A DNA stretch of 42,444 bases from positions 1 to 42,444 of IMG/VR virus record IMGVR_UViG_3300043470_000543. One strand, 5' to 3'. The position numbers and the translations under genes are program-made. Under the pieces are notes generated by a model. It had not been told where the DNA came from, searched no databases, and was given only the letters and a program-made list of their open reading frames with translations. Positions 1-5,673 of the stretch are shown piece after piece (position 1 is the first letter of the stretch; each line of letters begins with the position of its first letter). The stretch comes from a virus.

Positions 1-123
1 TTCATCTGTGGCTTCTACTCCGTCAATCTCGCATCTTAAAATATAAGCGTCGCAATAGTCAGGAGCATCGTCGTGAAATACATCGTCAAACTCGATGTCT
101 GTAATTTTAGTGAAGTCTATCAT
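1..123 (-). CDS. Partial copy of small conserved phage protein (N-terminal 41 codons)
   Basis: The reading frame starts at the ATG at 123 and runs off the left edge. Its 41 codons match the first 41 codons of the complete 62-codon gene at 37752-37940. The product is acidic and rich in Asp (MIDFTKITDIEFDDVF at the N-terminus), of unknown function. It is truncated only by the end of the sequence, and the break falls inside the gene where the two ends of the molecule would join. The start context is SD-less and A-rich, as for its neighbours. Confidence 0.7.
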   Translation of the reverse strand, partial: MIDFTKITDIEFDDVFHDDAPDYCDAYILRCEIDGVEATDE

Positions 124-177
124 AATTCTTTAGTTTTAATTTAGTGCAATATAGCACTTTAGTTTTGATTTTGCAAG

Positions 178-564
178 TTAATTTTTTAATAATTCAGTGT
201 TTTCGTAGATGTTGCCAATTATACTACAATATTTTTTTAAATAACCATCTAATGGAGTTATTTTATTGTGAATATAAATTTTTGCGTGAAAAGCACAATT
301 TATTTCATCTCCGTAATCATCTGAATTTTCAGAAATATAAATAATTTCACAAGTTAAATTTTCTCCAACTTTCAGAATATCTCCCTCATAAATCTCTTTA
401 CCGTTTTTATCTTTTAAACCTGTGTATTCACGAACATAAGCAATAGGCAAAACATTCCAAACATCGCATTTATCTTTTATGCTTGGTATTTCGTGTAAAT
501 GATATACTTTTTTTACTATACCGTTTACAGAACTAAATCCGTATTCAAATTTAATTCCTCTCAT
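178..564 (-). CDS. YopX-family protein
   Basis: 128 residues. The central segment REYTGLKDKNGKEIYEGDIL and the C-terminal IIGNIYEN are the hallmarks of the YopX family, small proteins common in phages of Firmicutes and Bacteroidota. No biochemical role is established for the family. The gene is missing from the right arm, where the matching slot holds an unrelated 50-residue gene (37976-38128), so it is one of the exchanged cassettes. The ATG at 564 is preceded by an A-rich leader. Family assignment is firm; function is unknown. Confidence 0.85.
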   Translation of the reverse strand: MRGIKFEYGFSSVNGIVKKVYHLHEIPSIKDKCDVWNVLPIAYVREYTGLKDKNGKEIYEGDILKVGENLTCEIIYISENSDDYGDEINCAFHAKIYIHNKITPLDGYLKKYCSIIGNIYENTELLKN

Positions 565-568
565 AATC

Positions 569-706
569 TTAGCTTTTAAATTTATAGTTAAACGTTTTTA
601 ATCTCGGATTCGCTGTTCTTTTTTCAGTCGTTTCTTTTTCGACTATTGTAGCCACGCAAGAAGATAGCTTTATCTTTTCTTGCCATTCGGGAAATGTTTG
701 TTTCAT
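569..706 (-). CDS. Hypothetical small protein, 45 aa
   Basis: An ATG frame of 45 codons (MKQTFPEWQEKIKLSS at the N-terminus, Lys/Thr-rich C-terminus) ending with TAA. Its ATG overlaps the TGA of the upstream gene 703-939 in an ATGA arrangement, and the gap to the YopX gene is 4 bp, which argues for a translationally coupled real gene. No domain is recognised. Confidence 0.6.
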   Translation of the reverse strand: MKQTFPEWQEKIKLSSCVATIVEKETTEKRTANPRLKTFNYKFKS

Positions 707-939
707 AGTTTTGCAATTTCTTGTTTTACTTCTTGCCAATATTTAAAAGGTAAATTTTCAACTCCATAATTAAATTCAGTTTCTTTTAATTCTTTTATAA
801 TCTCATCAACTGATATTAATGCGCATTTAACCGCATTAATTCGCATTCTTTCACGTTGTGTAAAAATATCGCATTCTTGATAGTCTGAATATTGCTCAAA
901 ATTTTCTACTAACTCTAAAGCCTTTTCTTTCGCTGTCAT
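703..939 (-). CDS. Hypothetical small phage protein, 78 aa
   Basis: Begins MTAKEKALELVENFEQYSD, a style of short helical protein frequent in flavobacterial phages. It is predicted to be mostly helical and acidic with no membrane segment. It is coupled by ATGA overlap to the 45-codon gene downstream. It is absent from the right arm. Function unknown. Confidence 0.7.
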   Translation of the reverse strand: MTAKEKALELVENFEQYSDYQECDIFTQRERMRINAVKCALISVDEIIKELKETEFNYGVENLPFKYWQEVKQEIAKL

Positions 940-941
940 AA

Positions 942-1109
942 TTAATAATTTTTAGTTAATGATTCAAGTGTTTGCTCAAAGTGATTCCAATGGTGGTCTA
1001 TTTTAAACGGCTTATCCGCTTTGATTTCGATTACCTTTGCCTTTGGTAAGCTGTTGATAAAGTTGGCTAAGGTAATCATTCCTTTTGGTAGTGGTGTTAG
1101 TGGTTTCAT
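942..1109 (-). CDS. Hypothetical small protein, 55 aa (paralogue at 38131-38298)
   Basis: ATG at 1109, TAA at 942. N-terminus MKPLTPLPKGMITLANFINS; a basic middle segment (PKAKVIEIKADKPFKI) is followed by HHWNHFEQTLESL. An equally long, nearly identical frame lies at 38131-38298, and the shared open frame across many synonymous-looking changes supports coding. Its ATG overlaps the TGA of the upstream gene (ATGA). Function unknown. Confidence 0.65.
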   Translation of the reverse strand: MKPLTPLPKGMITLANFINSLPKAKVIEIKADKPFKIDHHWNHFEQTLESLTKNY

Positions 1110-1285
1110 AGTTCGTTAATTAGTTTGTTTAATTTAGTTTCTTTTTTTCTTAGTTTTATTTGTTGGTCAGTCGTTAAACCGCCCATAAAACTGAACATTG
1201 CACTTAATTCTTTTAATGTTCCAATTTGTTGGTTTAGCTTTTTAATCTTTGCTATTTTTTCCGATGCTATTACGTGAGAATTCAT
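1106..1285 (-). CDS. Hypothetical small coiled-coil protein, 59 aa (paralogue at 38295-38474)
   Basis: A Lys-rich helical protein (MNSHVIASEKIAKIKKLNQQ; C-terminus KKETKLNKLINEL) with heptad-like spacing of hydrophobic residues. It overlaps the next upstream gene (1242-1457) by 44 bp in another frame and the downstream gene by 4 bp. The homologous frame in the right arm has the same length with a handful of substitutions, which supports it as real despite the overlap. Confidence 0.6.
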   Translation of the reverse strand: MNSHVIASEKIAKIKKLNQQIGTLKELSAMFSFMGGLTTDQQIKLRKKETKLNKLINEL

Positions 1286-1457
1286 TTTCTTTTAGTTTTT
1301 TAGTTAATAATTTAATTTGATTTTCTAAGTCGTTGATGTAGATTTCTACTACTTCGGGTATTTCGTTTTCGCTTGCGTATTGGTCGTAAAGTTCTTCGTT
1401 TGTGTATTCCTTTACTGTTTCGTATTCGTTAGTCGGGTCGTTTTTGTACTTATCCAT
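1242..1457 (-). CDS. Hypothetical acidic small protein, 71 aa (paralogue at 38446-38646)
   Basis: N-terminus MDKYKNDPTNEYETVKEYTN, rich in Asp/Glu/Tyr, followed by a helical segment (YINDLENQIKLLTKKLKENE). The right-arm copy is five residues shorter because a base change creates an earlier TAA. The 3' end overlaps gene 1106-1285 by 44 bp. The leader is the recurrent SD-less type, AAATTAAAACACAGAAATT before ATG. Confidence 0.7.
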   Translation of the reverse strand: MDKYKNDPTNEYETVKEYTNEELYDQYASENEIPEVVEIYINDLENQIKLLTKKLKENEFSRNSIGKNSKD

Positions 1458-1490
1458 AATTTCTGTGTTTTAATTTGATAGGTTAAAAAT

Positions 1491-1514
1491 GTGCGTTACA
1501 GTCGCACCCCTGAT
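1491..1514 (-). repeat. 24-bp repeated hairpin element (copy 1; copy 2 at 27295-27318)
   Basis: The 24 bp are identical to 27295-27318. On the minus strand the element reads ATCAGGGGTGCGACTGTAAC then GCAC, folding as GTGCG-ACTGTAA-CGCAC (5-bp stem, 7-nt loop) and followed by ATTTTTAA. It lies between the stop at 1524 and the start at 1457. It could be a weak terminator, an attenuator or a protein-binding site. Confidence 0.55.
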
Positions 1515-1523
1515 GTTTTTATT

Positions 1524-1667
1524 TTATTGATTTTTTATTAAATATTTCGCAAACTTTCTGACTTCCTCTAAAGTCCAACCATCATTTTCTAAATCTTTTT
1601 GCTCTTGTTCAAAATCAAACATTTCGTTAAATTCTTTGCTTTCTAAAATTTCGTTTAAAGTTGTCAT
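1524..1667 (-). CDS. Hypothetical acidic small protein, 47 aa
   Basis: ATG at 1667 to TAA at 1524. N-terminus MTTLNEILESKEFNEMFDFE, acidic throughout with a helical C-terminus (WTLEEVRKFAKYLIKNQ). It sits directly downstream of a promoter-like element (1698-1740) and is replaced in the right arm by a different 57-residue gene (38650-38823). Function unknown. Confidence 0.6.
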   Translation of the reverse strand: MTTLNEILESKEFNEMFDFEQEQKDLENDGWTLEEVRKFAKYLIKNQ

Positions 1668-1697
1668 AATTTTAAAGTTTTTGTTATTATTATGATG

Positions 1698-1740
1698 TAA
1701 AAATAATGCGGTTCGTTAAAACCGCAAAATAAAATCGATG
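1698..1740 (-). promoter_or_regulatory. Promoter-like element with upstream TCGAT box and palindromic spacer
   Basis: On the minus strand TTTG (1725-1728), 19 bp, then TATTTTTA (1698-1705), close to the Bacteroidota TTTG-N19-TAnnTTTG form with the last base A. An ATCGAT box on the plus strand starts at 1734, five bases beyond the TTTG. The spacer contains an inverted repeat, TGCGGTT/AACCGCA (1707-1726), which could also serve as terminator stem for the gene ending at 1770, because TTATTTTTA follows it. Confidence 0.5.
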
Positions 1741-1769
1741 AATGACACAAAAAAACGACAAACTACACT

Positions 1770-2258
1770 TTAAACGTATTTTTCAACGTATTTTTTATAA
1801 AATCTATAAATCAAAACCAGCAAAATGAGTAGTAAGATTATCCAAAGGTAACTCCAAAAAGATACGGCTTCTTTATCCGTTTGCTTAGTTTGCTGTTTAA
1901 CTGTTTGCTTTGCTTTTGTTTTACCTACTTTTGAGGCGTTTTCAGCTACTTTAGTTTCAGTATCAACACTTTTATTTACTTGCGTTTGTTTGCGCTTAAT
2001 TTTAGCATTAAAATACGTTTGTTTGTTTCCGTTGCTATCTACAACCTCAATAGCTTTCGTAGTGTCTATTGGTGTAATTTCTAACTCGTCGGTAAAACTA
2101 AATACTTGTTCTCTTTTTTTTGTTTCGGAAACTTTAGAAGTCGTATCTTTTACCGTTGTAGTTACTTCGGTTTTAACTTCGGTTTCTGACTTTTGTACTT
2201 TGCGAGCGCTACAACTAACCAAAGTCAGTGCTGATAGAAAATATACTGTTTTTTTCAT
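1770..2258 (-). CDS. Lipoprotein with C-terminal membrane segment, candidate unimolecular spanin
   Basis: 162 residues. A type II signal peptide ends in a lipobox, LTLVSC (Cys16), and is followed by a long polar helical region rich in Lys, Thr and Glu. Near residues 134-152 is one hydrophobic segment (SYLWIILLLILLVLIYRF) and a basic tail. An N-terminal outer-membrane lipid anchor plus a C-terminal inner-membrane helix is the layout of u-spanins, which disrupt the outer membrane at the last step of lysis of Gram-negative hosts. The right-arm homologue (39525-40019) keeps both anchors while the sequence between them has changed. It lies about 2.7 kb from the endolysin, so the role is inferred from topology only. 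Confidence 0.65.
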   Translation of the reverse strand: MKKTVYFLSALTLVSCSARKVQKSETEVKTEVTTTVKDTTSKVSETKKREQVFSFTDELEITPIDTTKAIEVVDSNGNKQTYFNAKIKRKQTQVNKSVDTETKVAENASKVGKTKAKQTVKQQTKQTDKEAVSFWSYLWIILLLILLVLIYRFYKKYVEKYV

Positions 2259-2260
2259 AT

Positions 2261-2482
2261 CTACATATTTGTAAAGTTAATAATTTCGTTTTTGTCGCCT
2301 TGCGTATCTACTCCGTAGCTTTCTTTAAATGCAATTAATTCCTCAAGTAGTTTGATTGCATCGGCTTTGTGTTCCATTTTAATAGTAGGCTTTCTACACC
2401 TATTAATCTCGTCTTTGATTGACATTAAGCGACGGTAATAGTCCTCGCAAATTGTTTTAATTTCGTAGTCTCTGAACTCCAT
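2261..2482 (-). CDS. Hypothetical small helical protein, 73 aa (paralogue at 40021-40242)
   Basis: I place the start at the ATG at 2482 (MEFRDYEIKTICEDYYRR). The frame opens further upstream only from a TTG at 2536, but that extension would lie over a consensus promoter (2507-2537), so the shorter form is preferred. Helical and charged, with KPTIKMEHKADAIKLLEELI in the middle. The stop is TAG here and TAA in the right-arm copy, showing that TAG ends translation in this phage. One bp separates it from the spanin-like gene. Confidence 0.7.
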   Translation of the reverse strand: MEFRDYEIKTICEDYYRRLMSIKDEINRCRKPTIKMEHKADAIKLLEELIAFKESYGVDTQGDKNEIINFTNM

Positions 2483-2506
2483 ATAAATAGTTTTAAAATT
2501 ATTTGT

Positions 2507-2550
2507 CAAACTTAGTTTATTACTTTGATAGTACAAAAAAAAATCGATTA
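2507..2550 (-). promoter_or_regulatory. Consensus Bacteroidota promoter with upstream TCGAT box
   Basis: Minus strand: TTTG at 2534-2537, exactly 19 bp, then TAAGTTTG at 2507-2514, a full match to TTTG-N19-TAnnTTTG. An ATCGATTA box on the plus strand (2543-2550) lies five bases beyond the -33 element, and a second CCGATTA is at 2564-2570. Expected transcription start is near 2501, giving a leader of about 20 nt before the ATG at 2482. It drives the small gene and the spanin-like gene. The same promoter is present at 40267-40310. Confidence 0.75.
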
Positions 2551-2592
2551 AAAACTAATTTAACCGATTAAATGCATTTTGTAACTTTTATG

Positions 2593-2769
2593 TTACGTTA
2601 ATTTGTTAAACTCTATTTTCGCATTTTCGTAGTTTGTAAGCAACTCTTTTGCTCGGATGATACCGTTTAAGCTGTCTATGTTTTTCTCGTTGTTTAAAGT
2701 CATAAAGCAATCGTATAACTCTACTTTCAACGCTTTTATGATTAAGGCTAATTCTTCTTTTCGGTTCAT
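2593..2769 (-). CDS. Hypothetical small helical protein, 58 aa (paralogue at 40353-40529)
   Basis: ATG at 2769, TAA at 2593. N-terminus MNRKEELALIIKALKVELYD; the rest is helical and charged. The right-arm copy differs at only a few residues. Its ATG overlaps the TGA of the upstream gene 2766-3110. The stop codon overlaps a small palindrome (GTAAC/GTTAC) that is extended to a perfect 16-bp palindrome in the right arm. Function unknown. Confidence 0.65.
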   Translation of the reverse strand: MNRKEELALIIKALKVELYDCFMTLNNEKNIDSLNGIIRAKELLTNYENAKIEFNKLT

Positions 2770-3110
2770 TCTTTTATTGTTAATTCTTCGTTAGTTAATG
2801 CAAAGTATAGGTTTTGGAGTTGGTGGAGGTATTTAACTTGTAAATCACCATAAGTAAAATAAAATTCATTTTTTACTATGTTAATTGTAAATACTGATTG
2901 TAATTCTCCATAATTAATAAGCATAGCGGGTGCATTATATCTTCTTTTAAACCCAAACTTCAACAACCATTCTTCTGTTAGTGGGATTGGTTGTAAATCA
3001 AAACCCATAGCCGTACCATCATAAACATCTACAAAAAACAAAGTGTCTACAATGTAGTTACTTCCGTTTTTCAATATACAATTCCCAATTCTTAGTTCTT
3101 TTGCTTCCAT
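2766..3110 (-). CDS. Conserved hypothetical phage protein, 114 aa
   Basis: Contains ELRIGNCIL near the N-terminus, LQPIPLTEEWLLKFGF in the middle and KYLHQLQNLYFALTNEEL at the C-terminus. I recognise this pattern from conserved unknown proteins of Bacteroidota phages and prophages. No catalytic motif is evident. The gene is in the same frame as the upstream metallophosphoesterase, separated by its TAG and seven sense codons. The right arm lacks it. Function unknown. Confidence 0.75.
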   Translation of the reverse strand: MEAKELRIGNCILKNGSNYIVDTLFFVDVYDGTAMGFDLQPIPLTEEWLLKFGFKRRYNAPAMLINYGELQSVFTINIVKNEFYFTYGDLQVKYLHQLQNLYFALTNEELTIKE

Positions 3111-3131
3111 AATTTTTAATTTAAGGTTATA

Positions 3132-4238
3132 CTAAAATAAATGTGTTATTCTCATTATTTGCCCGTGTTCTTTGTGGTGTACAAATGCCTCAACTGCTTT
3201 CGGAGCGTGTTCGTAACCATTCCTATGATGCCAACTATCTGTACCGCTCGGACTTCTTAAACTCTCGACACAAACGCTCATATAATCTTTGCTTATTTTG
3301 TGGTGGAAATGATGTATGTAAAAATACTTGTGTTTGCAATTAACCCAATCTTTACTTTCGTTAGCCATTAGCAAAGGTAAGTCTTGTTGTTTTGCACCGT
3401 CCCCGTGTGTAGTTCCGATAAGGTTATTAAAGTAAGTGAAATATTTACGATGTGAAATTCCACAGTCAAAAGTTACGTTTTTACAGTTTCTGAAATGCGT
3501 TTCAATAACTTGCGCTAAAAAGAAGCCGTTAGTGTAGTCGTGGTTGCTTGGGTTAAATACCACTTCAACGTCAGCAACGCACATTAGTTTTTCGATAATA
3601 TCAACGTATAACTGTTTAGCTATTATAAAATTACTGTGCCACATTCCGTCCGTGTCTTGAGGCGTTCCGCTTGTGGTTGTTCTTCTCGGATTGTCGATAT
3701 GTAAAACATCGTTGCCAATAACAAAAAGTATCTTATCGATATTCAAACTACTTACTTTGTCAAGTATTCCACTAACACCGTTCAAAACTCTATTAACCGC
3801 TATTTGGTTGTTATAGCTTTCGCCAACTTCAAAAGCACTACACAATTTACCTATGTGTATGTCTGCTGGGTCAATAACTAACAAATGAGCGTCTTTTTGC
3901 TTTTCCCTAACGTAAGTGTTGTATTTCGGAGAATAGTCTTTTAAATCGGCTAAAATTACTTGGTGTAATTCCTCAATAGATTTTTGTTCGGGTGTTTTAA
4001 ATAGCGGGTTGGTAACTCTTACGCTTTCGTTCTTTGTTTTTAACCAAAGCATCGGTGAGTTTTCAGGTTTCACTCCAACGTTTTGGCACGCTTCTATAAT
4101 TCCCAAATTTTGTAGTGATTTCAGTTCTTTAAACTGTTGCTCTTTTTGACTGTTTAGTCTATACCTTTTTTTAGCATTTAATTCTAAACCCAATAAATTA
4201 GCTAAGTCGTCGCTAATATAAAATCTTTTATTCCCCAT
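3132..4238 (-). CDS. Metallophosphoesterase (calcineurin-like)
   Basis: 368 residues. The dinuclear-metal motifs appear in order: DPADIHIGK (Asp126, His128), IGND (near 175-177), PSNHD (near 231-234), THGDG and the His cluster YIHHFHH. These match calcineurin-like phosphoesterases, a fold covering nucleases and protein phosphatases, so the substrate (DNA, nucleotide or phosphoprotein) cannot be chosen. Residues 1-110 are a separate helical region without a known signature. It has its own promoter (4261-4291) after a terminator. The right arm has a metallophosphoesterase of a different subfamily at the same locus, suggesting that the activity is selected. The stop is TAG. Confidence 0.85.
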   Translation of the reverse strand: MGNKRFYISDDLANLLGLELNAKKRYRLNSQKEQQFKELKSLQNLGIIEACQNVGVKPENSPMLWLKTKNESVRVTNPLFKTPEQKSIEELHQVILADLKDYSPKYNTYVREKQKDAHLLVIDPADIHIGKLCSAFEVGESYNNQIAVNRVLNGVSGILDKVSSLNIDKILFVIGNDVLHIDNPRRTTTSGTPQDTDGMWHSNFIIAKQLYVDIIEKLMCVADVEVVFNPSNHDYTNGFFLAQVIETHFRNCKNVTFDCGISHRKYFTYFNNLIGTTHGDGAKQQDLPLLMANESKDWVNCKHKYFYIHHFHHKISKDYMSVCVESLRSPSGTDSWHHRNGYEHAPKAVEAFVHHKEHGQIMRITHLF

Positions 4239-4260
4239 AAAGTTAAAGTTTTGGTTTACA

Positions 4261-4291
4261 CAAATTTAGTAAAGTATTTGATATAAACAAC
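4261..4291 (-). promoter_or_regulatory. Promoter of the metallophosphoesterase gene
   Basis: Minus strand GTTG (4288-4291), 19 bp, TAAATTTG (4261-4268). It fits the Bacteroidota TTG/TTTG-N19-TAnnTTTG form and leaves a leader of about 20 nt before the ATG at 4238. The element is conserved at 41555-41585, in front of an unrelated metallophosphoesterase gene. Confidence 0.7.
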
Positions 4292-4316
4292 AAAAGCCCC
4301 TAAAAAATTAGAGGCT
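4292..4316 (-). terminator. Rho-independent terminator
   Basis: Minus strand stem AGCCTCTAA/TTAGGGGCT with a short T loop, followed by TTTTGTTG. The U-tract merges into the -33 element of the next promoter, so termination and re-initiation are packed together. Conserved at 41586-41610. Confidence 0.7.
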
Positions 4317-4353
4317 GTTATCGATTAACCAAACTAAAACTAATTATGAAGCT

Positions 4354-4386
4354 CAAATATAATACTTTATTTTTAATTATAGCAAA
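4354..4386 (-). promoter_or_regulatory. Candidate promoter immediately upstream of a terminator
   Basis: Minus strand TTTG (4383-4386), 21 bp, TATATTTG (4354-4361). Transcription from it would reach the terminator at 4292-4316 after about 55 nt with no open frame, so it could make a very short RNA or an attenuated leader. The box and the terminator are conserved in the right arm (TATATTTG at 41653-41660). Confidence 0.45.
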
Positions 4387-4499
4387 CTATTTTAAATATT
4401 TATTATTAGATATAGCGATGCTTTTATGCTACATTAACCAATTACCTTAAATAATCAAATTAATAAAGCATTTATAAAAGACCCTTAAACAATTATAAA

Positions 4500-4685
4500 G
4501 CTAATATCTACACTTCCGAGCTACGACCATTTCTTATTTATTCAGTCTTTCGACTTTGGCTTTTTCGTTCGGTAATTAAAATAACTCTTTCGAGAATGTA
4601 GCACCCGTTAACAAGCTAAGTTAGAGCGGGATTTTTTATTACCGTTAGATATAACTTTTTGCATTACTGCACCGCCTACTATTTA
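4500..4685 (-). ncRNA. Candidate structured RNA with three GNRA hairpins
   Basis: No gene fits here. Minus-strand helices found by eye: hairpin TGCA-GTAA-TGCA (4660-4671); P1 ATATCTA (4652-4646) with TAGATAT (4510-4504); inside it P2 CGGTAAT (4644-4638) with ATTACCG (4576-4570); inside P2 a CCCG/CGGG hairpin (4604-4630) and CTC-GAAA-GAG (4594-4585); then P3 GCCA (4560-4557) with TGGT (4529-4526), enclosing AGTC-GAAA-GACT (4555-4544). GCTAC (4602-4598) and GTAGC (4524-4520) could form a crossing helix. Three hairpins have GNRA loops on this strand. A promoter (4692-4721) points into it. I cannot assign it to a known RNA family. It is absent from the right arm. The CCCG hairpin has a T-run on the plus strand (4632-4637), so an antisense reading is not excluded. 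Confidence 0.5.
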
Positions 4686-4691
4686 ATCACT

Positions 4692-4721
4692 CAAATATAC
4701 GGTTCTTATTTTACAGTCAAG
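4692..4721 (-). promoter_or_regulatory. Candidate promoter for the structured RNA
   Basis: Minus strand CTTG (4718-4721), 18 bp, TATATTTG (4692-4699). It lies between the terminator at 4749-4794 and the folded region 4500-4685, with no open reading frame of useful length downstream until 4238. This supports a dedicated non-coding transcript. Confidence 0.5.
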
Positions 4722-4748
4722 AGGTAAAACTTTTTTGGATAAGTCTAT

Positions 4749-4858
4749 AAAAGAAAAATCCCTCAATCAAGTGCGTGGAGGACTTAATTAAGGGTTATCT
4801 TTTTCTATCAATCTTTACTTAGAAGCGGATAATCAAATCCGTTTCCACGCAGATTGAT
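4749..4858 (-). terminator. Lysis-operon terminator with possible loop pseudoknot
   Basis: Minus strand: a 13-bp stem CCCTTAATTAAGT/ACTTGATTGAGGG (4794-4782 with 4772-4760, two G-U pairs), loop CCTCCACGC, then ATTTTTCTTTT; a strong terminator after the M15 peptidase gene. Upstream are helix AATCAATCT/AGATTGAT (4858-4851 with 4814-4807) and an inner hairpin CGGAT/ATCCG (4826-4841). The segment GCGTGGA (4850-4844) is perfectly complementary to TCCACGC in the terminator loop (4779-4773), so a seven-pair pseudoknot is possible. The terminator itself is confident; the tertiary element is inference. Confidence 0.7.
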
Positions 4859-4913
4859 TAAGTCAAAGATAATTATTTATTTTCTATTTACAAAAAAAAA
4901 TTGCACTTTTTAA

Positions 4914-5342
4914 TTAAATTTTACTTAACTGAAAATGCATACCGTCTTTACGTTGCCAAGTACCACCCCAATCAAAACCGTTATCGGTAAAGCATTTTAC
5001 AAATTCTTTGCTTAATTTGGGCGTTTGACCTAATCCGTTCTCAAAGGCGTTAACATCGATAGCAACCCCCCAACTATGTAAAGATTGACTGTTTAAGCCT
5101 CGTTTTTTTCGAATATTAAAGCAACCGTCCCACGTCTTTAATTCGTTTACACAACCCGTCGAAATCAATTCGCAAAAGGCTTTTGTTAACGGCTCAATCA
5201 TTGCTTTATTGCAGTATATCCTTTTAGGTATAACTCCAATTTCTAAATGACTTGGAACGTCCCACATAACCATATATTTGCCCTCGTCGTGTGTTGTTAA
5301 GGGGTCGCCCCATTTATCAAAGCATTGTTTACTTGTTACCAT
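4914..5342 (-). CDS. M15-family peptidase endolysin
   Basis: 142 residues. The zinc-binding signature of VanY/M15-type peptidases is visible: SLHSWGVAIDV (His89, Asp96) and GMHFQL (His136). These phage enzymes cut peptide bonds in peptidoglycan stems or cross-links. There is no signal peptide, so export would depend on a holin, and candidate membrane proteins lie just upstream (5344-6578). The gene is followed by a terminator and starts one base after the TAG of its neighbour. In the right arm the same slot holds a GH24 lysozyme. Confidence 0.85.
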   Translation of the reverse strand: MVTSKQCFDKWGDPLTTHDEGKYMVMWDVPSHLEIGVIPKRIYCNKAMIEPLTKAFCELISTGCVNELKTWDGCFNIRKKRGLNSQSLHSWGVAIDVNAFENGLGQTPKLSKEFVKCFTDNGFDWGGTWQRKDGMHFQLSKI

Positions 5343-5343
5343 A

Positions 5344-5673
5344 CTATAAAGAGAATAATTTTTTTACTACTAATCCTAAAGTTACAAAAGCTACGCCCGA
5401 AGCACCACGCCCCCAAAACTTAATACTGTCTAAGTCTTTTTTTATTAGCTCGTTTTCTTTGTCTATTTTATCTACTTTCTCCTCAACGGCTTCCATTAAT
5501 TTAATAAAGCCTTTATGACCGTTTAAAGCAGTACCGCCTAATAGTATTTTAATTTCTTTTATGCCGTCCCTTACATCGGAAACATCTGTTTTATAAACCT
5601 CAAAATGGCTTCTTAAACGTCCGACTTCGTGCTTTATTTCAATTATATCTTTTTGCTCTTGTGATAGGCTCAT
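5344..5673 (-). CDS. Coiled-coil protein with C-terminal membrane segment (lysis-associated)
   Basis: 109 residues. A long helical region with heptads (GIKEIKILL, MEAVEEKVDKIDKENELIKK) is followed by one hydrophobic C-terminal segment (residues about 88-107, GVAFVTLGLVV then KKLFSL). The layout resembles XhlA-type haemolysin/holin-partner proteins, but no sequence signature confirms it. It overlaps the upstream putative holin gene by 4 bp and abuts the endolysin, so a lysis role is likely from context. Ends with TAG. Confidence 0.6.
   Translation of the reverse strand: MSLSQEQKDIIEIKHEVGRLRSHFEVYKTDVSDVRDGIKEIKILLGGTALNGHKGFIKLMEAVEEKVDKIDKENELIKKDLDSIKFWGRGASGVAFVTLGLVVKKLFSL

Larger units (their letters stand above)
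1..4380. repeat. Left arm of a diverged large-scale duplication (pairs with 37818-41681)
   Basis: Positions 1-180 match 37818-37997 with a single mismatch seen (128 versus 37945). After that, similarity continues in blocks: about 940-1460 with 38130-38650, 1770-2770 with 39525-40530, and 4239-4375 with 41534-41675. Non-homologous genes lie between the blocks. Gene order is the same in both arms. This looks like two alleles of one phage region, either from wrap-around of a circular genome into a variant or from tandem related phages. Confidence 0.85.

Noticed and set aside
2483-2536. TTG-initiated extension of the small gene 2261-2482
   Set aside because: The extension covers a perfect TTTG-N19-TAAGTTTG promoter; the internal ATG at 2482 is a better start. 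The same applies to 40243-40296.
4604-4640. Plus-strand terminator CCCG/CGGG followed by ATTTTTTATT
   Set aside because: The stem and T run do look like a terminator, but I see no plus-strand promoter or gene before it, and the GNRA loops appear only on the minus strand. Not excluded, but not listed as a feature.
4500-4685. Hammerhead or other known self-cleaving ribozyme
   Set aside because: The hammerhead core (CTGANGA with GAAA and GTC in order) is missing, and I cannot match pistol or twister consensus by eye.
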